From positions 32,663-41,142 of the forward strand of contig JACQXU010000022.1 of NCBI GenBank assembly GCA_016208545.1: 8,480 nt of DNA, written 5' to 3'. Under the pieces are notes generated by a model that was given only the letters and a program-made list of their open reading frames with translations, made no database searches and was not told the DNA's origin. Source of the stretch: Candidatus Uhrbacteria bacterium. Lineage in GTDB: Bacteria > Patescibacteriota > Patescibacteriia > UBA9934 > GWF2-40-263. The translations under genes were made by a program, and so were the position numbers. Below, one piece after another: positions 1 to 4,455 of this stretch (the stretch's first letter is position 1; each line of letters starts with the position of its first letter).

Positions 1-186
1 CGGAAAACCGGATTTGTGGTCTGGACTTCCTCTTCACCTTCGTTCACACGTTCAGGTGCCTGCCATTAAGTCTCTACACCTTTCCGGCCGAAAAGCCGGA
101 CTTGGCTCGGGATTACCATTGCAAGAGGCTTCCCCGAATTTGACAGGAGTTCGCACGAGAATTTCTTTTCGTGTAGCCCATGGTTG
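1..186 (-). ncRNA. Group I self-splicing intron (partial, 3' end outside window)
   Basis: A catalytic RNA that would excise itself from the initiator tRNA precursor. Reading the minus strand, the group I core helices appear in the correct order: P2 (169-173 with 154-158), P3 (CCUGUC at 142-147 with GGCAGG at 59-64), P4 (UCGGG within 131-138 with CCCGA within 106-113), P6a (a GC-rich hairpin around 84-101), P7 (GACU at 69-72 with AGUC within 23-27) and P8 (CACCU at 54-58 with AGGUG at 35-39). The S-like segment GAGGAAGUCC lies where expected. A short P9-like hairpin (CCGG, U-run, CCGG) lies at the left edge, so only the last part of the intron and the 3' tRNA exon are missing. No homing endonuclease reading frame is seen in the visible part. 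The compact size and tRNA anticodon-loop site resemble the bacterial tRNA introns usually placed in subgroup IC3; the subgroup is inference. The helices are read directly, and the identification is strong. Confidence 0.9.
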
Positions 187-220
187 AGCCTCGCGAGCTG
201 CCAGACTGCTCTACCCCGCG
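187..220 (-). tRNA. Initiator tRNA-fMet, 5' exon only (interrupted by group I intron)
   Basis: This is the 5' half of a tRNA with initiator features. On the minus strand it starts CGCGGGG (220-214), where C1 would leave the unpaired 1-72 position typical of bacterial tRNA-fMet. It continues with U8, A9, a D-stem GAGC/GCUC around the loop AGUCUGGCA, and the anticodon 5' strand CGAGG ending in C32-U33. After U33 the intron begins. The rest of the anticodon arm, the T-arm and the acceptor 3' strand must lie to the left of position 1. The exon end GGCU can pair with GGCU at 178-175 to form P1 with the expected U-G wobble at the splice site. The initiator assignment rests on the close match to the standard fMet 5' half; the anticodon itself is not visible. 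Confidence 0.85.
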
Positions 221-225
221 CGGAC

Positions 226-254
226 AGTTTAAGCATGATTCATTAATGTGTCAA
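226..254 (-). promoter_or_regulatory. Sigma70-type promoter of tRNA-fMet
   Basis: On the minus strand a perfect -35 hexamer TTGACA (254-249) is followed by 17 bases and a -10 hexamer TAAACT (231-226, four of six consensus bases). Transcription would start about seven bases later, at the first base of the tRNA (220). The -35 box overlaps the TGA stop codon of the upstream coiled-coil gene (251-253), so the tRNA can be transcribed independently of that gene. Confidence 0.7.
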
Positions 255-628
255 GCAATTGGTTGAGAAAACGGGCGTATTTCAATAAGCGAAACCGCTT
301 CTTGATTTGATATAAGTTTCCGATTTACCAACAATTTGATCAAATTATTTACCTTCTGATCTTCTTTTCTCATAAGGATCACAAGATCGCCCTTCAGATC
401 AGCAAGTTTATCATCCATAGCATCTAAAAAATCGAGTTTCGTTTGATTTAATTTTTTGTCAAGCCCATCAACCTTTGCGTCAAGTTGACCAACCTTTGCG
501 TCAAGTTGACCAACCTTTGCGTCAAGTTGACCAACCTTTGCGTCAAGTTGATTAAACTCCTCTCTTGTAACCATGTGCTCTTGGAGAAAATCCATGATCT
601 CATTTGTTGTTATGTCATGATCTGTCAT
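251..628 (-). CDS. Small coiled-coil protein with four identical heptad repeats, function unknown
   Basis: A hydrophilic 125-residue protein with no signal peptide or membrane segment. After a short acidic N-terminus (MTDHDITTNEIMDFLQEHM) come four consecutive copies of the heptad QLDAKVG-type unit, with L and V at core spacing, then further heptad-like sequence (GLDKKL, DKLADLKGDL). The C-terminal helix includes KVNNLIKLLVNRKLIS. This pattern predicts a parallel or trimeric coiled coil, probably an oligomerisation or scaffolding protein. Short proteins built as EHM-VTREEF-heptads-C-terminal helix are, as far as I recall, common in CPR genomes without assigned function. I chose ATG at 628 over the in-frame TTG at 664 because a -10-like TATACT (642-637) lies between them and GGAG lies three bases before the ATG. 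It ends with TGA, about 30 bases upstream of tRNA-fMet on the same strand. Confidence 0.75.
   Translation of the reverse strand: MTDHDITTNEIMDFLQEHMVTREEFNQLDAKVGQLDAKVGQLDAKVGQLDAKVDGLDKKLNQTKLDFLDAMDDKLADLKGDLVILMRKEDQKVNNLIKLLVNRKLISNQEAVSLIEIRPFSQPIA
468..551. repeat. Tandem repeat, 4 x 21 bp, inside the coiled-coil gene
   Basis: Four contiguous 21-bp units (468-488, 489-509, 510-530, 531-551) are identical except for the first base of the first unit. Because 21 bp equals seven codons, each unit adds exactly one coiled-coil heptad and copy number changes keep the reading frame. Near-perfect identity, including silent positions, indicates recent expansion by slippage or unequal recombination. 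Confidence 0.95.
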
Positions 629-636
629 ATACTCCA

Positions 637-664
637 AGTATAGTTTGTTGTTTAGGAAATGCAA
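637..664 (-). promoter_or_regulatory. Possible promoter of the coiled-coil gene
   Basis: The minus strand has TATACT (642-637, five of six -10 bases) with a weak -35 candidate TTGCAT (664-659) 16 bases upstream. A start about seven bases after the -10 box would give a leader of only a few bases before the ATG at 628. The -35 match is poor, so this is tentative. Confidence 0.4.
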
Positions 665-716
665 GTATTCAATTCTTGACCAAAACAGAAGATTTAATGT
701 ATTATTTTTTCACCTC

Positions 717-902
717 ATTATGAACATCACATTATGACTCCGCACTCCATAAAGAATGAAAAATGGTAATCTGCTTGTTTTTCTCGTGGAAAATTTTCAC
801 CGTATCTATGGATACGTCTCAAATTTCTCCACGCTCCAAAACTGCGCATCTTTCTCATTTTTCATCTTTCTAAGTGCGGAGTCATGATGTGATGTCCATA
901 AT
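717..902. mobile_element. MITE-like inverted-repeat element upstream of tRNA-Leu
   Basis: The ends 717-746 and 873-902 are inverted copies matching at 28 of 30 positions, beginning ATTATG and continuing ACATCACAT-ATGACTCCGCACT. Similarity continues inward with an offset (AAAGA-TGAAAAATG). The interior folds again: CGTGGAAAATTT near 786-797 against AAATTTCTCCACG near 820-833, around a central CGTATC/GATACG pair. No reading frame of note is present and no convincing target-site duplication is visible. The right end stops one base before tRNA-Leu. It could be a non-autonomous transposon (MITE), a dispersed palindromic repeat or a structured transcript. The 665-716 stretch to its left holds nothing else that I recognise. 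Confidence 0.65.
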
Positions 903-903
903 C

Positions 904-988
904 GCCGATGTGGCGGAACTGGTATACGCGCACGACTCAAAATCGTGTGGGGAAACCCATGTGGGTTCGATTCCCACCATCGGCACCA
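904..988 (+). tRNA. tRNA-Leu (anticodon CAA)
   Basis: A complete class II tRNA with a long variable arm. The acceptor stem GCCGATG pairs with CATCGGC (978-984), followed by discriminator A and an encoded CCA. The D-arm is GCG...CGC, the anticodon stem is CACGA/TCGTG with loop CTCAAAA and anticodon CAA at 938-940, the variable arm is TGGGGAAACCCAT, and the T-arm is GTGGG/CCCAC around TTCGATT. It reads UUG codons. It lies one base after a MITE-like element. A short A/T hairpin with a T-run directly after the CCA (about 989-1003) could act as a weak terminator. No convincing promoter of its own was found. Confidence 0.97.
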
Positions 989-1052
989 ATTTTTTCAAAA
1001 TTAGCTCTTCACTTGTGCTTCAGGAAAAAATTACCTCACCGTAAGATTCGTA

Positions 1053-1068
1053 ATGCGATGTCCATAAT
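1053..1068. repeat. Extra copy of the MITE-like element's terminal motif
   Basis: ATGCGATGTCCATAAT here matches 887-902 at 15 of 16 positions in the same orientation, with weaker similarity extending about eight bases to the left. tRNA-Leu is therefore bracketed by direct copies of the element's end. The copy lies immediately before the NUDIX reading frame and may mark a recombination or insertion junction. Confidence 0.6.
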
Positions 1069-1094
1069 TTATACACGAACACGACCTAGAAATT

Positions 1095-1583
1095 TTGGAT
1101 TTCGTGAATAAGCAAGACGAAGTGATCGGACAAATAGTCAGATCGGAAGCTCATCGAAAAAAAATGCACAACCTTCGCGTGATCAACGCTTTCATCAAAA
1201 ACGATCGCGGTCAGTTGTGGATTCCGCGACGCGTGGCAAGCAAACGGATTTGTCCACTCGCTCTTGATATGAGTGTTGGTGGATATGTTTCAAGCTGGGA
1301 AACATATAACCAAGCGCTTTTTCGTGAGGCTGTGGAGGAAGTAAATATCGATCTCAATATCGTTCCATATCGGTTTTTGATTAAATTAACACCACAGGAT
1401 GATGACATGTACGCCTTCGAACAAGTATATGAGATTAATTCGAATGAGGATCCGGATTACAACAAAAAAGATTTTCTAGAAGCGTTTTGGATGTTTCCAC
1501 AAGAAGTTATGCAAAAAATCGAGCAAGGAGATTCAGCCAAGTCTGATCTTCCAAAACTCCTTCGAAAAATTTATAAAGTGTAG
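1095..1583 (+). CDS. NUDIX family hydrolase
   Basis: A 162-residue cytosolic protein of the NUDIX superfamily, which cleaves nucleoside diphosphates linked to another moiety using divalent metal. The box fits G-x5-E-x7-RE-x2-EE: G63, E69, R77, E78, E81 and E82 are in place, but the usual glycine after this is N84. The N-terminal DFVNKQDEVIGQ with RSEAH and the segment ICPLALDMSVGG resemble the isopentenyl-diphosphate-isomerase/YfcD-like branch, so the substrate is open. The start is uncertain: TTG at 1095 is used here and GTG at 1104 is possible. Family-like sequence (EHDLEIL) continues in frame upstream to about 1071 without an ATG/GTG/TTG, while an ATG at 1058 is one base out of frame. The start may therefore be non-canonical or damaged. 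No Shine-Dalgarno sequence is seen. It lies between two tRNA genes. Confidence 0.85.
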   Translation: MDFVNKQDEVIGQIVRSEAHRKKMHNLRVINAFIKNDRGQLWIPRRVASKRICPLALDMSVGGYVSSWETYNQALFREAVEEVNIDLNIVPYRFLIKLTPQDDDMYAFEQVYEINSNEDPDYNKKDFLEAFWMFPQEVMQKIEQGDSAKSDLPKLLRKIYKV

Positions 1584-1595
1584 AATTGAAATGAT

Positions 1596-1718
1596 CAGGA
1601 CTTTCAAAATTGGATGAGATATTGGCGCAACGCGAGGACGTTGCCGAGACGTACAGAGATGTACGGTGAGGCAACTACCACAGCATAAGCCAATAGCTCG
1701 CCGATTTTGAAAGTCCTG
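1596..1718. mobile_element. 123-bp structured inverted-repeat element abutting tRNA-Met
   Basis: Perfect 15-bp terminal inverted repeats CAGGACTTTCAAAAT (1596-1610) and its complement (1704-1718) enclose nested arms: TGG with CCG including one G-T pair, GAG/CTC, ATTGGC (1621-1626) with GCCAAT (1689-1694), GTTGCC (1640-1645) with GGCAAC (1670-1675), and CGTACA (1650-1655) with TGTACG (1660-1665). The whole unit folds into one long cruciform or hairpin. It has no reading frame. Its last base is the first base of the tRNA. It may be a MITE-like element or a structured RNA or attenuator between the NUDIX gene and the tRNA. Confidence 0.65.
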
Positions 1719-1794
1719 GCTGGGTAGCTCAGTTGGTTAGAGCGAGGGACTCATAAGCCCTAGGTCGTGGGTTCGATTCCCACCCCAGCTACCA
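1718..1794 (+). tRNA. tRNA with anticodon CAU, probably elongator tRNA-Met
   Basis: A complete 77-base tRNA: acceptor GGCTGGG pairs with CCCAGCT (G1-U72 wobble), D-arm GCTC/GAGC, anticodon loop CTCATAA with CAT at 1752-1754, T-arm GTGGG/CCCAC, discriminator A, encoded CCA. The initiator gene is separate at the left edge, so this is elongator Met or the Ile tRNA whose CAU anticodon is modified to read AUA; the body is closer to elongator Met. The base pair 31-39 is an A-G mismatch next to the anticodon loop, which is unusual. No clear promoter is visible; transcription may come through from the NUDIX gene or from the adjoining hairpin element. Confidence 0.93.
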
Positions 1795-1831
1795 ACAAAA
1801 AGACTGCAGGAAATCCTGCAGTCTTTTTGTT
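1794..1831 (+). terminator. Rho-independent terminator after tRNA-Met
   Basis: An 18-bp perfect stem (1794-1811 with 1814-1831) has the GC-rich core GACTGCAGGA and a tiny loop, with A-runs on the left arm and T5 at 1824-1828 on the right. It begins at the last base of the tRNA's CCA and, having A and T tracts on both sides, could work in either direction. Confidence 0.85.
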
Positions 1832-1835
1832 TTGT

Positions 1836-1849
1836 GGGTGGGAATCGAA
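1836..1849 (-). repeat. Inverted 14-bp copy of the tRNA-Met T-arm
   Basis: GGGTGGGAATCGAA is the exact reverse complement of 1772-1785, the T-loop and 3' T-stem of the upstream tRNA. With the terminator stem between them, the two copies form an extended interrupted palindrome of about 78 bases. Confidence 0.8.
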
Positions 1850-1878
1850 GGGTGTGGTAAAAATACAAACTTAACATC

Positions 1879-1923
1879 GTTTCAAATAGTCGCCGGCCGG
1901 CGACTATTTGAAACTAATTTTTT
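1879..1923 (+). terminator. Perfect 36-bp palindrome followed by a T-run
   Basis: Positions 1879-1896 and 1897-1914 are perfect reverse complements with no spacer, ending in the GC-rich centre GCCGGCCGGC. TAATTTTTT follows on the plus strand (1915-1923), which makes it a good plus-strand intrinsic terminator. On the minus strand the downstream sequence is only loosely T-rich. It directly adjoins the stop codon of the PilB-like remnant, so it could originally have been that gene's terminator, or a protein-binding dyad. Confidence 0.65.
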
Positions 1924-2141
1924 ACAAAATCGTCAAGTGATGTGAGGCCTGATCGAATCTTCTCAAGGCCGGACTCGCGCAGTGTGCGCATGCCGAGATG
2001 TCGAGCTTCTCCCAAAAGCGTGTCCGCGTCAGAGTGCGCTGTAATTGCGCTTCTCAACTCGGGCCCAATCTGCATCATCTCGTACACACCGATCCTCCCC
2101 TTGAAACCGGTCTTCTTGCACTCGGTGCTACCTTCGCCGTG
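1914..2141 (-). pseudogene. C-terminal remnant of a PilB/GspE-type secretion ATPase
   Basis: The minus-strand frame ending at TAG (1914-1916) encodes about 75 residues matching the C-terminus of type IV pilus or type II secretion assembly ATPases. Visible features are GEGSTECKKTGFKGRIGVYE, corresponding to the zinc-binding Cys segment and the following G-[YF]-x-GR-x-G-[IV]-[YF]-E motif, and then MRTLRESGLEKIRSG with LTSLDDF, the usual ending. Only one cysteine (C in TEC) remains. The N-terminal domain, Walker A and Walker B boxes are absent, and upstream of about 2142 the frame loses all similarity. There is no plausible start, and the upstream edge runs into the promoter of the plus-strand gene at 2195. 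The fragment looks richer in G and C than its neighbours. I read it as a decayed or translocated 3' fragment. Confidence 0.75.
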
Positions 2142-2155
2142 ATATGTCCGAATGT

Positions 2156-2184
2156 TTGAAATAATTGAACAACTACGGTATAAT
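2156..2184 (+). promoter_or_regulatory. Near-consensus sigma70 promoter, leaderless arrangement
   Basis: TTGAAA (2156-2161), a 17-base spacer and a perfect TATAAT (2179-2184). Transcription would begin near 2190-2192, only a few bases before the ATG at 2195, so the mRNA would have almost no leader. This also rules out the in-frame TTG at 2165 as the start. Confidence 0.8.
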
Positions 2185-2194
2185 TGTTGACAAC

Positions 2195-2659
2195 ATGACT
2201 CTTACAACTCACGCGACAATCGGGGCAGTAATTGGCCACGCTGTTGGAATTCCGTTTTGGGCGTTTATTTTTGGTTTCATTTCTCATTTTCTGGTTGACA
2301 TGATTCCGCACGGAGACACTGGCCTCTCGGATAATTTTCGTGTTCATAAACGCAAACGAAAGCGAGCAGTCGCTTATGTTGTTGTAGATGCGATCATCGC
2401 GCTTTTTTTTGTTTTGATTCTAGCTAACACGCGCGATCTTGAATCAATACGCACGTTCAGTTGGGGAATCGCCGGAAGCGTTATTCCAGATCTAATTGTC
2501 GGTCTTTTTGAAGTAACAAAAACTCCAGCTCTTCGCTGGTTTATTCGTTTACATTTTTATTTCCACGATTTTTTTGTTCACCGAAAAGGCGACGTACCGC
2601 TTTATTACGCAATAATGGCACAAATTGTGCTTATTGCGTATTTACAAACAAAATTATAA
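2195..2659 (+). CDS. Small polytopic membrane protein, possibly YdjM-like hydrolase family
   Basis: A 154-residue inner-membrane protein of unknown function. About four hydrophobic segments are visible: around residues 8-37, 59-77, 89-107 and 136-150. Between the first two lies a basic, charged loop (VHKRKRKR), likely cytoplasmic. Conserved-looking polar residues near membrane helices include H6, H15, and the cluster SHFLVDMIPHGD (H31, D35, H39, D41), with a later WGIAGSVIPDL. The His/Asp pattern and PD-type turns recall the YdjM-like (LexA-regulated, membrane-bound metal-dependent hydrolase) superfamily, but I cannot confirm this. The start at 2195 follows from the promoter position; no Shine-Dalgarno sequence is present. 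Its stop overlaps by six bases the stop of the convergent MFS gene. Confidence 0.8.
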   Translation: MTLTTHATIGAVIGHAVGIPFWAFIFGFISHFLVDMIPHGDTGLSDNFRVHKRKRKRAVAYVVVDAIIALFFVLILANTRDLESIRTFSWGIAGSVIPDLIVGLFEVTKTPALRWFIRLHFYFHDFFVHRKGDVPLYYAIMAQIVLIAYLQTKL

Positions 2660-3292
2660 TAGGTTCGAGTGTCTGTGTTGAGAAAATAATTTAGCTTTCA
2701 AAGTCAAAAGAGCCAGAGCGCCTAGCAATGTAAAAATGGATGCTAAATAAAAAACCCAATCAAACCCGAATGATTTAACAATCATACTTCCGACAACAGC
2801 AGTTGTCGCCATTCCTATTCCAACAACCACATCATAAAGGCTCCATTCAAAAGCCTCTTTTGTTTTATCAATGTGTCTCGTAAAAATCGAGTACCAACCA
2901 GGCCACGCTAATGCTGTGCTAATTCCCAAAAGCGCTTGTAGCGCATATAACTGCCAAACAGAATCAATTAAGGTGTAAAGAAAATAAACACAGGCCATAA
3001 CAATTATTCCGACAATGGTAGTTATAAGATCGTCTTTTTCGGAAGATGTGCGATCAACAAAAATTCCAACAGGAATCTCAACAATGGAACGAGAAAATAA
3101 ATAAATCGCGGCCGCTACACCAACAATCTCCAAAACATCTCCGTTAATTTTATTTTCAATAAAAATCGCAAATATTGGTCCGAACAATTGTGATGCTGAT
3201 AAAATAATCAAATCCGCCAAAATAAAAGTTTTGATAACCCAGTTTACTTTGGTCTGTTGAATTGCTCGCCATACAATCAAGTGGGGATACAT
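2654..3292 (-). CDS. Half-length (six-helix) MFS-type transporter
   Basis: A 212-residue membrane protein with six predicted helices (roughly residues 19-47, 53-79, 88-109, 112-137, 149-172 and 179-200). Between helices 2 and 3 the sequence GIFVDRTSS matches motif A of the major facilitator superfamily (G-x3-DR-x-[GS]). Typical MFS proteins have two six-helix halves and about 400 residues. Here only the N-terminal half exists, and the downstream DNA is occupied by a convergent gene, so no second half follows. It may work as a homodimer or be a truncated relic; the intact frame and good helices favour a functional half-transporter. The substrate cannot be deduced. It is the last gene of the minus-strand cluster, 26 bases after the glycosyltransferase. 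No Shine-Dalgarno sequence precedes the ATG. Confidence 0.82.
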   Translation of the reverse strand: MYPHLIVWRAIQQTKVNWVIKTFILADLIILSASQLFGPIFAIFIENKINGDVLEIVGVAAAIYLFSRSIVEIPVGIFVDRTSSEKDDLITTIVGIIVMACVYFLYTLIDSVWQLYALQALLGISTALAWPGWYSIFTRHIDKTKEAFEWSLYDVVVGIGMATTAVVGSMIVKSFGFDWVFYLASIFTLLGALALLTLKAKLFSQHRHSNLL

Positions 3293-3299
3293 AAAAAAG

Positions 3300-3335
3300 G
3301 GGTTTTAGGTTTTGGGTGTTAGGTGTTAGGTGCTG
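3300..3335. repeat. Short degenerate tandem repeat, CCTAACA/CCTAAAA type
   Basis: On the minus strand the end of the glycosyltransferase gene and the spacer to the MFS gene read as consecutive 6-8 base units: CACCTAA, CACCTAA, CACCCAAAA, CCTAAAA, CCCC. The repeat covers the last codons of the glycosyltransferase (APNT, stop). It looks like a slippage-born microsatellite, superficially telomere-like. Confidence 0.55.
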
Positions 3336-4455
3336 GAAAAAACGAATGAAATAATTCAATCGTTAATGATGCTGATCGCGACCAAGAAAACTGAACTGCG
3401 CGGCGGTATCCTTCTTCACGCAAAGATTGAACACCTTCTGGAACAAGGACACATTGTGCGATCGCAAGCGACATTTCTTCAACATCTTCTGGATCAGTAT
3501 AGATTACCACATCTCCACCGACCTCCTCGAGAGCACCACGACGCGATGTAATAACTGGCGTCCCAACGCTCATTGCCTCAAGAATCGGCAAACCAAAACC
3601 CTCTTCATACGACGGAAAAAACAAACACGAGGCTCGACTCAACAGAAACCACTTTTCTTCTTCAGTTACTGGACCTAAAAAATGAATCTCCGAAGAAACG
3701 GCTGATTGCATAATTTCTTGCGCTTTCCATCCATATTTTCCAGCGATAATCAAACGCACATTCGACTTTTGTTCTGGATGAGTGAAAATAAATTTCTCAA
3801 ATGCCGTAAAAGCGTTTGATAAATTCTTTCTCGGTTCAATAGTTCCAAGCAGTAAAATATAATCGCGATCAAACGGAAAACGAATGTTGTGCTCAATATC
3901 TTTATGCGATCCAAGTGTAACACCTTCTGGAATAACTTGCGTTTTTGTCTGCGACTCTGGGAAACGCGCGTGCAATCGCTGTTGTGTCCATTTAGAAACA
4001 CAAATAATTTTTTGTGCACGCGCGATTGACCACGGAACAATAAAACGAGTTGAAAACGAATCTTTCATTTCGTCAGGAAACCATTCTGGATGATCGTAAA
4101 TCAAAACGTCGTGAATTGTAATAACACTTTTCCATTTCCACAAAAGTGGCAATTGACCAAACGGAGAGAAGAAAACGTCCGCGCGCAGAATCAAGGCTCT
4201 AATCGGTAAAAAAACATGACGGCTCAAAAACGGAATACGCGGTAAAATTGGTCGAACTATTTTTACATTGTTTGTTCCACCAATAAGTTCTGATTGTTTG
4301 TGTAAAGAAAATTCGCGCGGAACAAAAATAAAAATTTCATCTGACTCGTTCTCGCGCGAAAGAGCATAAACAATCGAACAAGTATAGTGTTCAATGCCGG
4401 CGCCTGTTGAACCGTCTTTTGCGCAAAGTGTTGTTCCGTCAAAAAAAATACGCAT
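3319..4455 (-). CDS. GT4-family glycosyltransferase
   Basis: A 378-residue cytosolic or membrane-associated retaining glycosyltransferase with the GT-B fold, transferring a sugar from a nucleotide-sugar donor to an envelope glycan or lipid acceptor. The N-terminal acceptor domain shows GAGIEHYT (18-25) and VITIHDVLIYDHPEWFP (111-127). The C-terminal donor domain begins near 198 with LLLGTIEPRKN (201-211), then RLIIAGKYGW (234-243), and carries the E-x7-E motif in YEEGFGLPILEA (E285, E293), with GTPVITS following. This pattern is that of the GT4 mannosyl/rhamnosyl/glucosyltransferase group (WbaZ/RfaB-like); the sugar is not predictable. The ATG lies inside the end of the upstream export gene, overlapping it by 17 bases, so translation is probably coupled. 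The length is normal for the family. Confidence 0.93.
   Translation of the reverse strand: MRIFFDGTTLCAKDGSTGAGIEHYTCSIVYALSRENESDEIFIFVPREFSLHKQSELIGGTNNVKIVRPILPRIPFLSRHVFLPIRALILRADVFFSPFGQLPLLWKWKSVITIHDVLIYDHPEWFPDEMKDSFSTRFIVPWSIARAQKIICVSKWTQQRLHARFPESQTKTQVIPEGVTLGSHKDIEHNIRFPFDRDYILLLGTIEPRKNLSNAFTAFEKFIFTHPEQKSNVRLIIAGKYGWKAQEIMQSAVSSEIHFLGPVTEEEKWFLLSRASCLFFPSYEEGFGLPILEAMSVGTPVITSRRGALEEVGGDVVIYTDPEDVEEMSLAIAQCVLVPEGVQSLREEGYRRAVQFSWSRSASLTIELFHSFFPAPNT

Noticed and set aside
1..220. RNase P RNA or tmRNA as the structured RNA at the left edge
   Set aside because: The segment GAGGAAGUCC recalls RNase P, but the complete set of group I helices joined to a tRNA-fMet half explains the sequence better.
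468..551. Regular short repeats as a CRISPR array
   Set aside because: The 21-bp units are contiguous with no spacers, and encode identical heptads in an intact reading frame.
897..902. CATAAT as the -10 box of tRNA-Leu
   Set aside because: It lies only one base before the tRNA, too close for a start at position 904, and no -35 box is found 16-18 bases upstream.
908..1111. Plus-strand open frame across tRNA-Leu
   Set aside because: It translates the tRNA itself and runs into the NUDIX start in another frame; no protein family is recognisable.
1942..2347. Open frames on both strands around the pilB-like remnant
   Set aside because: They are in frames other than the one with PilB similarity or the membrane protein and show no recognisable motifs.
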